The position numbers and the translations under genes are program-made. Below are positions 47,125 through 59,518 of a DNA stretch of 64,000 bases, piece after piece. The DNA comes from Takashimella koratensis. Its lineage: Eukaryota; Basidiomycota; Tremellomycetes; Trichosporonales; Tetragoniomycetaceae. The stretch spans positions 248,001 through 312,000 of the forward strand of contig BCKT01000012.1 in NCBI GenBank assembly GCA_003116875.1, written 5' to 3'. Positions within the stretch are counted from its first letter, which is position 1, and the number at the start of each line of letters is the position of its first letter. The notes beneath the pieces are model-generated. The model saw nothing but the letters and a program-made list of their open reading frames with translations, searched no databases and was not told where the DNA came from.

Positions 47125-50041
47125 TCACCTTGCCTCTGGCGAAGGCTGGAGTCCATTCAATCTCTCGAGGTACCTGCTCGGGACTGCACAATGTCAGCCT
47201 CACTCCTCCTCCTCTTCACCCAGATCTAACTCGACATCCACTCACAATGATCATAAAACGTCGAGGGTAATCCAGTTTCCAACATTGTGGTGAGTGCGTT
47301 CCTCCCTTCAAACGTACTCCTCCCTACAGCTGGCAAGATCTTCTCTACATGTGACGACGAACCTCTTCGATCTTCAAGCTGCCCTTCGTACCCATCTCCA
47401 GTAACGACCACCTCGGTAGCTGTATGCAGACTCTTCAAGTTCTGGATCTCGTAGTTTGGGTAATTACGATATCTCTTGGAATGAATCACGATACATGGTC
47501 CCAAATGCGCAAAATTGAAAGGTGATTCAAGGGAAACGTGCCGATTAATTTCGACCAATCCGAATGGGCTTTGAGCGAAAAGGTCGGAATCGATTTGAAT
47601 CCGCCACAGTGTGTTTCCACGATTAGAGGAACTGTTGAGGGTCTGGAAAGGTTCAAGGTGTATCAGATCTCAATCCGTCTGGGGGGCAATGTGAACCTTA
47701 TCTCACCTTCTCAAACGCCCTCGCAAATGGTCCATCACAAAACCGCGGGGACCCAAAACTGTAGCAATCTCTCAACTATGTCCCCGGGTCCAAGTCGGTC
47801 GGTGATTCCAGAAATCGATTATAACACAGCGATGCCAAGGACGCCCCAAACGAGTGGCCCTTCCGCGAGGTCAACTCTCAGAACGGATGTCTCTCGGATA
47901 AATAGATGAGCTCACCGTGATCCAGAGCGAAATCTTGGAGCTGGACGAGCTTTTGCCGTCTGATTTGCCCTTGCCCATAAGCCCAGCCAGGCCGTTGAGG
48001 GCCGACACGATCAATCCTTCATAAACAAGCGGTGAGTTCCGAGGACAAGAATTAGGCGAAGCAGTCAGGCACTCACGGTAGGCGCTAGAAGATTGACCAT
48101 CTTGTTGAGGAGATTCAAACAAGTCGGCAAACAGACCTTGCTGGACAGACCCTTTGTTGAACCATTGCGAAGCGTCTGTGCGCTCCAGCTACAACTGTCA
48201 ACCTGGATCCAGAGATTCATGTTGAAGACTTACTGAGCAACTCGCGAGGAAGTCTACAAAGTCGGTCGGCTCGGGCCCTGAATAAAGTCGTCAGTCCCGG
48301 TGCAGTACATCGATATTTGCTCACCTTTGAGCGCTAGTACTATGAATTGCCGGCCCATCGTTCTGTAAAACACACTAGCAAATGCTCCTCCTTTGCCTAA
48401 TTCGGCGACCCCAGTGTACTCCATCCCCCAATGAAGAGCCTGATAACAGCGGTTATGGTCTTATTCGTTTTGACTTTGAATCACGGAAACCAGGCACTCA
48501 CCTTGTCACGAATAAACAACTCGGAGTCATCCAGGCGCGTTCGAAATGCAATCCAATACGTCTCGTCACCGGTCGTTGTCGGAGTCTTCTCAGCAATGGC
48601 AACTAAACTTGTGGCTTCTCTGAACTTTTTGTCGTCTCGTTCGTATACAATCGAAGACATGAGGAGCAGCGCACGCGCAAGTGGTATCGAAAAGAGTCGT
48701 TGTCTAGTGAAGTATTATCAGCGAAAGCTATGTTACTTGGGCCTTGAATCCCGTACGTCTTAGGAATGAGAGTGCCAATCCTTTCCCCAGACCCATCAGG
48801 GGTCGCTTCGACGGGGATGGGCTCGATGGTTGTCAAATCTGGAGATTAGCCGCAACCTTAGCCTCAGCACTCACATTTGCCTTCAAGTGTCTGTATAGCA
48901 CCAGCAACTGCTTCATCCGCTGTATAATCGAACATGTTGCTATTCGGCCTAATCTTATTAGACTCATTTCAACTCTGCTGCAAACTCACCAATTGAGGAA
49001 CCGACGCTCGTTTGCGTAACCCCTTGCGAGGGTCTTGATGAGTGTCCCCAGACCCGTCCACTGTCCAAACATCGCCACACCAACGCAGACCATGAGACAA
49101 ATAGTCACCGTTGGGTATACGAGGAGGACGATGATTGATGTGAACCACCCTCGTGAGAAGACTGGGGGTAGATTTACCAGCATCTTCGATGTTTGGCGAC
49201 AAGTATCAAGGAAGAACGCAAAGGACGTGAATGGGACCGAGTTCAACGCGAAGGATGTCCATGTCGCCGGAACAGCGTGGATGTCTACCAGACTTTGGAG
49301 ATGGAACGTCCGAATTCGACGAGACTGGAACGGAACCGCCGTGATACTTGAGAGTGATACCTCCTGTTGATTACCAGTCGAAGTGCGAGCCGTTGTGACT
49401 CGACCCGGGGTGGGAGCCGCCTCCGGTGCTGATCGCTTCAGCAGGGTCGTTGCTTCGGGATCCGCCTGAAGAGAAGACGACCGAGTTTTGCCCTTGGCCA
49501 CCTCACTCGGCTCATCCTGGTCCTCGCTGATGTCACTTGGCGTAGGCGAGTGAACAAGTCGTTCAAGAGCCATTTTTTCTTCAGATACCTGTCCGTCGTA
49601 GACCAATTCGAATTTCTGTAGTTCCCGGCCTAATGGAAATTCCTCTTCCGAATTGTCTTGTTCAAAGGGGCTGTCTTCAAGGATTTGAAGAGCGGCAACT
49701 TCATCCAAGACTCGACCTTGAGGTGCGAGTTGGTACTTTGCCAGCAGTCGTGGAGAGGGAATCTCCTCCTCTGTCTCGCTTTGGTCGCTTGTCGAGGAAT
49801 CGAGTAGCCTCTGTAGGGCGATATCTTCCGTCTCGACGTTATCGACATGAAAGAGGTGAGACTCGACCGAAACCCGACCGGGCGGCGGGTCGTGATCAAA
49901 CTCGTCTGATCCCGAATCGGAGTGACCGTTCATGATCAAGAGGTCGGCTTCTTCTTCGGTACGCTGTCCTTGGTACTGCAGACCCGACGATCCAAGGGCT
50001 CGACTGTCGGAGGGTGCGGGAGGTGTGGATGTGCCGTTCAT
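47125..50041 (-). pseudogene. Class 3 lipase-like membrane protein, interrupted by in-frame TAG
   Basis: Eleven exons (50041-48990, 48948-48875, 48838-48757, 48703-48502, 48439-48325, 48277-48234, 48188-48077, 48016-47916, 47859-47707, 47642-47246, 47183-47125) keep one frame across 2,391 nt. The acidic N-terminal region is followed by hydrophobic segments (FTSIIVLLVYPTVTICLMVC). The domain starts around LLMSSIVYERDDKKFREA, continues LHWGMEYTGVAELGKGGAF and FIVLALKG, and reaches the nucleophile elbow WITGHSFGASLA. The next exon reads CYNRFLESPTDLDPGT, TAG (47778-47776), then LRDCYSFGSPRFCDGPFAR in the same frame. Family members read straight through here. The stop removes the regions expected to supply the catalytic Asp and His. 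It could be a nonsense mutation, sequencing error, read-through stop, or part of an unrecognised small intron. Confidence 0.7.
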
Positions 50042-50438
50042 GGAAGGAGACGATAAAAGAAAGAGAATGGAATGATGAAGGGAGAGAAGGTGAAACGGGA
50101 ATGAGCAAGCGGTTGACATGATTAGTCTGGGATTAGGTTCAGGACTACTACGACTCGCCACGGGATTAGGCACCGAGTTAAGCTTGTTACGCCACACCTA
50201 GTCCGGAGGTTGAGCAGGTTCACACACATACCCACACACACACACACACTCACCCACACACGTCGTTGCGCCCTAGATCTAATGTCGCGCACAGCCCCCT
50301 GTCCTCTTTGCCTCTTTGCCTCGCTTCCATATCCCCTTTCTCGCCTCCCCCCGCCCCCACCTCCATCTCCCTTCTCTTCCTCTTCCTCCATCACCTCTTC
50401 CTGCCTCCCTCTCTTACCACTCTTCGTCCATCAAACCA
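50042..50438. promoter_or_regulatory. Divergent promoter region, lipase-like / 278-aa gene
   Basis: 397 bp between start codons, with a CA-rich run at about 50220-50260 and a pyrimidine-rich leader on the + side. Confidence 0.4.
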
Positions 50439-51524
50439 ATGGCGACCATGAACAGCGACAAGAACGTCATGCGTGAGTCCTATCCACTCCCCTCTTTCGC
50501 CTCTCTCTAAACCCCTGAGATCGATCAAGTTACAACACTTACCAATGTCTGACTCGCGGTCAGCCACTGGCAGGCCTCTGCACGTGGATACCAAGACCTT
50601 CTACCTTCGAGAGATCGGAACGACTTACAAGAAACCTGGAAGTGGGAACGAGCCTGCCCCTTCTTTGCTCAACGGACTCTTCAGGACCGCTCCTGTCCCA
50701 TCACCATCTAACCCAGTTGCGAGGACAATTCTTGAAGTGCAGATCAATGCAGACGCTGGTTCCGTTTGTGAGTGAAGATCCTCGTCTACCTATCATCGGC
50801 TTCTGTCCACTTAGACTACGTTCAATGGAAGGGGCTGGGGAATCCGAGTCCACGCGAGCTCCAAATCCTCTCGGATTGGTGGGACTGAAAGCAGCTGATT
50901 CATCATACTCGCTGAACATTTATAGGGGGACTGCGCTTCGACCTGAAAATTGACTCGATTTTCGCTTCGCAAGCCAACCAGCTCTCGATCCCCGGTATCA
51001 ACCCTCGAATGTGTCAGCTGTCTCTTTGGGACCCGACGACGGAGACCTATAAGACGACCTTCCACGGGACGCCCAACCTGGCGACGCCAATCGGCCTCAG
51101 CATCTCCGGCATCGGTGTCGATCACGAGAACTCAGGCACCAAACCCAAGGTCAAGCGCGTGACGTTTCAAGCTTCGCTCTGTGACGAAACGGGTCGCACA
51201 GTTCGCGTCATTATGACCAACAAGGAAGAAGCGTTTCTTCCGAATACCTATCTCATCGGTATCAATGTCGAATTGAACCAACCTTCAACCAAACCAACCG
51301 AACCTTTCCCCTTCCGTATCAGCGCCAAGAGACTCGTCCTGTTCGACTTTGAGCTCGGATTGTGGAAGTCTGAGAAACAGGTGAACGAGCAGCGCAACTT
51401 GATCAAAGAGCCTCGGGAAGAAGGTTGGGTCGAGAAGCTCTCAAAAGTCACTCTCGGTCTCCCTTATGCGATCGACAAATGGGACGCTGCGCCAGAGCCG
51501 AAGGAAGCCGAGCAGGTCAGATAG
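50439..51524 (+). CDS. Unrecognised 278-aa protein
   Basis: Exons 50439-50472, 50564-50767 and 50926-51524 give 278 aa in frame. The sequence is well mixed and looks like a folded domain: GRPLHVDTKTFYLREIGTTY, ARTILEVQINADAGSVWG, FDLKIDSIFASQANQLSIPG, KRVTFQASLCDETGRTVRVI and SAKRLVLFDFELGLWKSEKQ. No signal peptide or membrane segment is visible. Alternating hydrophobic patterns suggest a beta-rich fold. I do not recognise the family and propose no function. An alternative start is the Met four codons in (50448). Confidence 0.75.
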
Positions 51525-51790
51525 AAGGGCAAGGCAGGGGTTCGGGGAAATACCAGGGGCAAGACAGAACTGGTGTAGGCCAGAGCGAGGATAGGACGCC
51601 GCCATAGGAATACTTTCCCTTCACGACATACCATTACACGTACGATTGAGAAGCACATCAGAGAGAGGCGACTGTACCATAAAACATGGGTTAATTGTTC
51701 ACGACGACACGAACCGATATGAAATGCATGTTATTTAGGTTATCGTTTCTTACTTATTGTTCCTGATGGTTGGCTGCCTCTTGCGGCAAT

Positions 51791-53405
51791 CTACTGCTCT
51801 TCCTGACCACGCCAGGCGACCTCTTCCTCGCTGGGTCGAGGGACCCCGTTCTCCTCGGACAACAGCCTAACTCGCTGGGGGAGGACAAGATCACCGGTTT
51901 CCTCGTCCCGGGCGTAGTAGGCGAGTGCGTCCTCGTCATCGTCCTCGTCAGGCTGGCGCGGCAGGAGCGGCAGGTGGCATGATGGGTGCATGAGAGGGGC
52001 TGAGGAGGAGGTCAGTGATTTGTCCACACTGCTCGGACTTCAAGGGTAACGAACGGTAGTAAGTCCTGTAGGCGATGAAAGCTGCGAGGAGACGTCAGTA
52101 GATGATACCCTCAAGTGGGTCGGAGGTTACGACTTACCAATAGTCAGACCTAGCGAGGAACCGACAAGCACATCCTGCCAGTGGTCTACACACTTCGTCA
52201 ATAAAACCATCCCAAGCAACACCTCGAGCCAGGTACTCACGACGGTTATCCTCAGTGCGGCTAATAGCGACCATGGCGCCACCCAAAAGTGGCGAGAGCG
52301 CAAACCATGCGCGAGTCTATTCATCCCCAACACAAGCGTTAGTAGATGTTTGTGTGAAAGATCGAGCTAAGAAGAGATGGAGGGGCGAGACTTACGCGGT
52401 GGCCGTGGCGGTCCCATAGGTGCATCTTGCCCGCGAGGTAAAATGTCAAGAAGCCCAGTCCAGCGTACGACACTAACACGTGCGTTTCAATAAATGTTCA
52501 ATCTCCCACAGTTCTCACGACAACCTGACTTACAGGAGCTGTGTCCACTTGGGAAACTCTATCACAACCAAAGAAGCAACGTCGAAGATTGGGGTCAGTA
52601 AATAACCAACAGAGTCTTTCTTCAATTTTGACTCACCTTGAACCCGTCGTTGAGTCGAGCAATGTTATCAGTGGTGCAGATTGCTGCGGTGGAGAGTCCA
52701 AAGACTGGGTGATCCACTGCGCCGAATTTAGGGATGCAGCGAGCAATCAAGTCTGGGCGAGGTCGACCGACCATCATCTGAACAGAGTAAGTAAAGGTTA
52801 AGGAGAGGATATGGGACGTACTTTGATGACTTGGGTGACGGTGCCGGTCATGGTGTATGACATTCCGAGGCCTACGGATTGGGTCAATACCAGTTGTCAG
52901 TAGCCAACAGGGGCAGGGTCAAGGTGGGAAGAGCAGAGTTCACGGTGCCAGACTCACCAACAAGAGCGTTGTGTACATCCCAGGGGTTACGAGAGATGAA
53001 CATGCTAATAGGGAGTAGCACAATAAGAGGTACTCCGACCGAGATGAACGCAAGTAAACCACTTGGTACCCTTTCCTGTTCCGCAAAGGAATGTTGGATG
53101 GAGATATCGGTGAGTGAGAACTCTCGCTTATGTCCTGGGGTGCGGTTGAGGATGAACAAAACCCCCCAGAGGGCAGCGACGAGGACCCAGTCGAACCAGT
53201 AGCTCCTAATGAGTTTGGGGACGGAGAAGGGCGAGGTTGTGGATCGCTTGGACCGACGGGAAGCCGGGTTGGAGGTGGGGTTGGAGGAAGGGTTGGAGGC
53301 GTGAGGAGGGAGTGGGAGGCCAGAGGAGCGTTCGGCCGGGAAACAGAATGCGAGGGTGTCTGAGAAGGACGCCATGGCGGGGGCAGACGGGGTGGGGATG
53401 TCCAC
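51791..53405 (-). CDS. PAP2-type lipid phosphate phosphatase
   Basis: Nine exons (53405-52958, 52871-52822, 52777-52637, 52558-52534, 52472-52396, 52316-52241, 52185-52138, 52081-52055, 51999-51791) give 366 aa in frame. The three PAP2 motifs are present in order: K-x6-RP (KMMVGRPRPD), SFPSGHSS, and SRTEDNRHHWQDV, with about six membrane segments (e.g. FDWVLVAALWGVLFIL). It dephosphorylates lipids such as phosphatidate or diacylglycerol pyrophosphate, as DPP1/LPP1 do. The PSGHS motif is encoded by a 25-nt exon. The C-terminus needs the 55-nt intron 52054-52000; reading through it would end early with a Pro/Ala tail. The start could also be Met at 53375. Confidence 0.93.
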
Positions 53406-54218
53406 GGATTGTGTTCAAGATATACACAGGTCAAGGGAGGCGACAACGAGCATCGCGTCGGTCGCCGGGTAGATAGTGAGCCTGGGTGATAACGACCGAA
53501 TACAGGTGAGAATGAAATCTCACACGTCATTAGCTTGTGCGTTCTCTCACGTGACGCGCCTGAACCAATGAGATGCTAAGTCCGCCAGCGGAGAATGAGC
53601 GGGTGAACAAGTCGCCCTGCGCACCAGCCGAAGAATATCGGAACAAAGCCCGTGGTCCGTAGGGTGCTACCAGGGGCAACAGCATCAACCCGGACTCGGA
53701 CATCGGACCGATCCCTCTGCAACGAGAAACTGCAGACTGCAGGCTGGAAAGAAAAGAAAAGAAAAGCGCCATTGGCGTGCCTGTCTGTGACGCCCCGCCG
53801 CGGATACACGCAGAGAGGGCCAAAGGATGCATGCTTCGTCTGGATAGATTTGGAGTCAAGGCGGCCAGATCATGTTGTTCAAGAGGAGCTGTGGTGAGAG
53901 AGGCCGAGTCCAGTACGTCGCGAGTACTGTACAGTTTCGGTACTGAGCTGCCCGCGTTGAACAGGCTGTCACGGGTTTACCCACCCACTTGACAGTGCAA
54001 GCATTTACCCGTCGCCTATGAATCAGGGCCCAAGCATGAGTACTGGTTGCGGGGGTCGTTGCCGCATTGAACCCTGAGCGAGTTATGCGAGGTAAAACTC
54101 TGTCTCTCCTCTTGCCCGCTTCTCCGCCTACACACGCCCCCCCTTCCCCCCTCTCGTGTCCCCTGCCTTCCCCCCTGCCCCTCGCCTCGTTTATCATCGA
54201 CATCTCCGCTCCCAACGA

Positions 54219-54250
54219 CCGACCCACCGACCCACCGACCCACCGACCCA
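54219..54250 (+). repeat. Four tandem copies of CCGACCCA
   Basis: Perfect 8-nt repeats in the presumed 5' leader of the NADH dehydrogenase gene. Confidence 0.9.
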
Positions 54251-54354
54251 GCCAGAGAAGAATCCCCGATACTTCCTCGTTTTTTTCTCCTCCTTTTTTC
54301 TTATCCTCGACCTCAACCCCTCCCTCCCTCCTCCCCTCGACTCGACTCGACTCG

Positions 54355-54372
54355 CCCCCCCCCCCCCCCCCC
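54355..54372 (+). repeat. 18-nt C run in 5' leader
   Basis: Homopolymer directly upstream of the ATG at 54386. Confidence 0.9.
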
Positions 54373-54385
54373 AACCCTCACCACC

Positions 54386-57112
54386 ATGGCTCTCCGTCAA
54401 CTAGGTGAGTGTCCCCCCCCCCCCCCCCNNNNNNNNNNNNNNNNNNNNNNNNNNNNNNNNNNNNNNNNNNNNNNNNNNNNNNNNNNNNNNNNNNNNNNNN
54501 NNNNNNNNNNNNNNNNNNNNNNNNNNNNCCCCCCCCCCCCCCCCCCAAACACCAACTCATCTCAACTTTCATCACGTCGTCTCTCGTCCACCTGCTTCCG
54601 CATCACGTTCATCCCTTCCTTTGCCCTCCGATATATCTCCGGGTCGACAACACCGCGTATCACCGTCCAACCTCGCGCCTGCTCTGACTCGACCCAACTG
54701 ACGCTCTCCCCTTCCCCTCTAGTCCGCTCGCCAGCGCTCGCGCGTTCGGTCGTTGCCCAGCGAACCGCTGCGATCCCGCAACAGCTCGCGCTCGCTCGTC
54801 CCGCGCTGCTCGCGAACCGCGCAGCACCCGCGTTCACCTTCTCTACCTCGGCGCGCCGGGGATACGCCGACGTCCCTCCCCCGACCGAGACGGACCTGCC
54901 CAAGGGCGCGACCCTCGTCCAGCCCAAGGTGAGCCCCGTTTGCCCCGTACACCCCGCCAACCCGGTGTAAAGCAGCACTGGAAAGAGAGTTTCAAACTTG
55001 ACCTGAGGTCGGCGGGAGTGATCGACACGTGCAAGAACCGTGCTGATCACTGCACCCACTAGCCCTACGTGATCAGCCGGACCAGGCGATACATACAGAA
55101 CTTTGGCCGTCTCACCCTTGTCGTCCTCCTCACTGGCGTTGGTGCCTTCCTCTACGGTGCGTACCTGGATTGCTTGGCTTGCTATCTAGCTTCATAGTAT
55201 TAGCCATACTTGACACCGCTGACACCCCGCAGTCACCCAGTCCGAGGTGCACCCGGGAGACCAGCTCGCTAGCGACCCTACCAAGAAGACCATTGTCGTC
55301 CTTGGTTCCGGCTGGGGCGCCACTTCTTTCCTCAAGAACCTCGACACTGAGGAATTCAACGTCGTCGTTGTCAGCCCCCGCAACTACTTCCTCTTCACCC
55401 CTCTCCTTCCCTCGGTCACCGTCGGTACCCTCGAGCCGCGCTCGATCATCCAGCCGACTCGTTACATTACCCGCCACAAGAAGAGAAAGGTTGAGGTTTA
55501 TGAGGCCGAGGCGCAGGATGTCGACCCGGTCAAGAAGACCGTCACCTTCCAGGGTGGGTTGAATGACCATTGGGGACATGCGCGGTGAGGTGTATCGCTG
55601 ACACTTGTGCAGACCTCTCGGACATCCGTGGTGAGGCTGGGTCCGTCACGATCAACTACGACTACCTCGTCTACGCTCTCGGCTGCGAGAACCAGACGTT
55701 CGGCATGAAGGGTGTCACCGACTACGCGTGCTTCCTCAAGGAGCTCAGCGACGCCGACAAGATCAGGACCAAGCTCCTCGACTGTGAGTTGGCTGCGGAC
55801 AGTTGGGTGCTGTGTTTTTGTCGAATATCAAAACTGACACCCGCAGGCATTGAGACTGCGTCGTTCAAGGACCAGCCCCAGGCCGAGGTCGACCGACTCA
55901 TGCACATGGTTGTTGTCGGCGGTGGACCGACTGGTGTCGAGTACGCCGGCGAGTTGCACGACTTCCTCATCGTAAGTCAAAAACTAGCTGCATGGTCGAA
56001 TTTTGCTTCAGCTAACGCAACCCAGGATGACTTGAAGAAGTGGTACCCCGAGGTCGCTGACCGCCTTCGCATCACCCTCATCGAGGCCCTCCCCAACGTC
56101 CTCCCTGCCTTCTCCAAGCAGCTCATCCAGTACACCGAGTCCACCTTCAAGGAGAACAAGATTGACGTTCTCACTCGTACCATGGTCAAGGACGTCAAGG
56201 AGAAATCCGTCATTGTCCAGGACGCCAACAAGGAGATCCGCGAGATCCCTTACGGTCTCCTCGTTTGGGCGACCGGTAACACTGCCCGACCGATCACTCG
56301 TAACCTCATGACCAAGCTTGCGTCTGCTCAGACTCAGCGCCGAGGAATCGTCGTCGACGACTACCTCTCGATGCTTGGTGCCGAGGGGATCTACGCGCTT
56401 GGTGACTGCACGGCCACGCAGTACGCGCCTACCGCTCAGGTCGCGTCGCAGCAGGGCCAATACCTTGCGCAGATGTTTGGAAAGCTCGGGCAAAAGGCCA
56501 AGTTCGAATCGCAGCTCGCAGAGCTCCGCGCCCAGCCCTCGGGCTCGGTCGCACCCGAGCAGCTCGAGGCGGTCGTCAAGAAGCTCAACCGGGCTAGCAA
56601 GCTCGTCCCCTTCCACTACTCCCACCAGGTAAGTCAATGTTCGCAGGCGTTCGGTAGGGATTGGGAGTTATACGGATTTTTGCCCGATAAGGGAAAGTGA
56701 CTTGTAGGTCGGTGCTGACCACCCCCACCCACGTGAATCTAGGGTTCCCTCGCGTACATCGGTTCCGAAAAGGCGATTGCCGACTTGCCGTTCTACCAGA
56801 ACAACGTCGCTTGGGGCGGTAACGCCGCCATGGTTTTCTGGCGCTCGGCTTATGTTGTGAGTGGATGGAAGAACTATTTGAATATGGGGAGAAACGAGAA
56901 CAATGCGGTTTTTGAATCCCCGATGGCTGATAATGTACCCTAGTCTACCCTCTACTCGGTCCGTAACAGGACCCTCGTCCTTACCGACTGGCTCAAGGTC
57001 AAGCTCTTCGGCCGGTACGTCTGCAACCGTGCTCCCTGGTGTCTTTTGCTATCGTCCCTCTCTACTCGCTCCAAGCTGACCCCGCATCTACAGTGACGTC
57101 TCGCGTGAATAA
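54386..57112 (+). CDS. Alternative (type II) NADH:ubiquinone oxidoreductase
   Basis: Ten exons (54386-54404, 54723-54928, 55063-55156, 55233-55553, 55613-55783, 55847-55971, 56026-56628, 56743-56856, 56944-57014, 57094-57112) give 580 aa in frame. The N-terminus is a mitochondrial presequence (RSPALARSVVAQRTAA), followed by a membrane-anchoring segment (FGRLTLVVLLTGVGAFLYV). Two dinucleotide folds bind FAD (IVVLGSGWGATSFL) and NADH (VVVGGGPTGVEYAGEL). The quinone-side C-terminus ends with a short amphipathic helix. It oxidises NADH without proton pumping at the inner mitochondrial membrane, as NDE1/NDI1 do. Facing side cannot be told. No EF-hand insert is seen. Intron 1 contains C runs around a 100-N assembly gap. 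Confidence 0.96.
54413..54546 (+). repeat. C homopolymer with 100-N gap in intron 1
   Basis: C run 54413-54428, N 54429-54528, C run 54529-54546. The assembly evidently broke inside a long poly-C tract. Confidence 0.95.
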
Positions 57113-58100
57113 GTGTCTCGCCATCCGGTGTGGAAGTGGAAATGGTCAGCTAGTAGTCGTAGGGCGGTATCAATGTCGGTCGGGAAGTTGGGGCACTATA
57201 GATGGTCTTGATTGGGTTTCATACCATTTGAACGTGTTGAAGGGGAATGGCCTGATAGGGTGACTCGAAAGTGAAAAGCCAAGAGGGCAGGGTGAGGGCG
57301 TGTCTAGTTTGACTGGACGGGGATCTGTCGAATCTTTCTTTCTCTCTTTCTTCTCTCTCCTCGCTTCCTCTCTCTCTCTCAGACACACACACACAGTTAA
57401 TCTCTCCCCTCTCTTTTTATCGTATCGATCTCCTTCTGCATTTTCATGCTTTGCTAAATTGCGACATTGCTACTGCTATTACACGTGAAGCGTCCGGTCG
57501 ATCAGTTTCCCCCCGACTCGTGAAAAATAGCCCCGACCATTAGACCAGATCCTTACTAAGCAGGCACGGAGCAAGGTGGAAGGAAGGAAAACCGTCGGAT
57601 CAAACGGAACCGACGGGCTCAGCGCAACGATGAAATGCAGACCAGACCATCAACAGAGGGTGTGGGTTGGGGAGATGGGGAGACTACACCGATGACCGAT
57701 AGCTTATCGAAGGGTAATGAAGATACTTGATAAGCAGCAATCTCGTCCTCGGGTTTCTTTGGATCCTTTGGACCAGTAGGACCAGTAGGAACGTTGCGAC
57801 CATTTAGTTGGGGGTCGTGGTTCGGCGCCCGTTTGGCGGAGTCGCCCCCACGACCTTAGTCAGCGAACCCGATGATGAACTATTTCGACCAAAGACACCG
57901 AGGACACCGAGTAAATCACAGGTCCGACTACTAGTGATGGGCCGGTGAAGGGAGGGGATATAAAGTCGGTGAGGGTAGTGAAACAAACCAACTCGCCCAT
58001 CCCACCAACCCACCAACCCACCAACCCAGCGTCACCCATCACACCAGGCTCAAACTCGCCCCTACGTAACCTCTACACTTACACTCATAATAGAACCAAG
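57113..58100. other. Intergenic region upstream of GST
   Basis: About 990 bp between two same-strand genes. A CT-rich then CA-rich stretch is at about 57335-57395, and three CCAACCCA repeats lie in the GST leader. No gene seen. Confidence 0.45.
58005..58028 (+). repeat. Three tandem copies of CCAACCCA
   Basis: Perfect 8-nt repeats in the presumed GST 5' leader; one base different from the unit upstream of the NADH dehydrogenase. Confidence 0.9.
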
Positions 58101-59416
58101 ATGTCATTCGCACTCTACGGAAGTCGCGGGTCACCGGTACGTCCTTGCCCTACTCCTCACCCTGGTCCACCTCCGACCTCTCACCTCCCTCCTCCCACCT
58201 TCTGCCTCTCCCAAACCTCTTTCCGTCCCGGTCCTTGTCTAAGCTGGTCTGGACTGACGCTATCCTATCGACCACATACGTTCGCAGAACACCCGACGCG
58301 TGCTCGTTTCGTTCCTCCAAATGGGCCTAGTCGAGGGTCAAGGTCCGTCCGTCGTCCCCCCCCCCCCCCCCCCGCCCCCCCGCTCTCTCTCCCTTCCACT
58401 CTTCTTGGTTCAACCCAATACGTCAAGCATACACTGACATTCCTTTCCCCGTCTCTTTCTCCACCATCACTTCTCATTCACTCATTCACTCAACTCAACT
58501 CGACTTGATTCGACCTCAAAACAACTTCAATCTCACCAATTCTATACTATCGCCAGATTTCACCTTCTCCCTGGTCGATTTCAAGGCTCCCAAAACTCCC
58601 GAGGGCCTCGCTACCAATGGCGCGTTTGGGAAAGTCCCTTATTTCACAGATAACGAGAATGGGCAGACGTTGTTCGAGTCTCGTGCGATTGTCCGTTGTG
58701 AGTTGAGCTGTTGTCTTGCCGTTGTACTTGTACTTGTCCTTGGTCTTGCTTTTGCTATTGCTATTGTTATTGCTTCGCGGTCGCTAACATCTCCTCCCAT
58801 TGCCTCCTACCCCTTTCTCTTCTTCCTCACTCTCGCTATTCTCGTCGCTGGTGGCTTGACCCCGGCTGTAGATGTCGCGACCAAGATCAAGTCCACGCTC
58901 CTTCCTACCCCCGACGACCTCGTCAGATTCGGCAAGTTTGAGACCGCTGCGTCGGTCGAGGCTACTCACTTTGACTATGTCGGAACTCAAATCGCCATCG
59001 ACTTGTTCCGAGGCCGGTAAGTTCTCTTTCTCCTCCTCTTTCCTTCCCTTCACCCTTCCCTCCATCTTCTCTCCTATGTCCGCACTTGCAGGGCAACTGT
59101 CTCCCTATCTGGTGTCAGGCAGGAGAAGACAAGATGCTCGAAATCAGGACTGACCCCAACTCTACATTGTCTGCTACAACTCGCAGTGCCCCAGGCCCAC
59201 CTACGGAAGAAGACACGTTCGCAGCGAAACTCGCCAAGACCCTAGAGGGATACGAGATCATGTTAGGCTCTAGCAAGTACCTCGCCGGGGACGAGATGAC
59301 CCTAGCGGATTTGTTTCATATCCCTATCGGGGCGGTAGTTGAGCGCGTAAGTGTTGGGGCTGCAGAGTTTGACTATCAAAACGTTGACCTCTCCTCCTTT
59401 CCCCTTCTCCCTGCCC

Positions 59417-59483
<67 letters not shown>

Positions 59484-59487
59484 CCCT

Positions 59488-59518
<31 letters not shown>

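Larger units (their letters stand above)
53406..54385. promoter_or_regulatory. Divergent region, PAP2 phosphatase / NADH dehydrogenase
   Basis: 980 bp between start codons and no supported gene. The right half is a pyrimidine-rich leader that contains four CCGACCCA repeats (54219-54250) and an 18-C run ending 13 nt before the NADH dehydrogenase ATG. Confidence 0.4.

Noticed and set aside
52000..52054. Early stop in the PAP2 phosphatase giving a Pro/Ala tail
   Set aside because: A 55-nt intron with gttcgt donor and ctcctcag acceptor gives a longer acidic tail typical of the family, in frame.
54429..54528. Unknown sequence in the NADH dehydrogenase region
   Set aside because: Exactly 100 N between C runs inside intron 1: an assembly gap, not a biological element.
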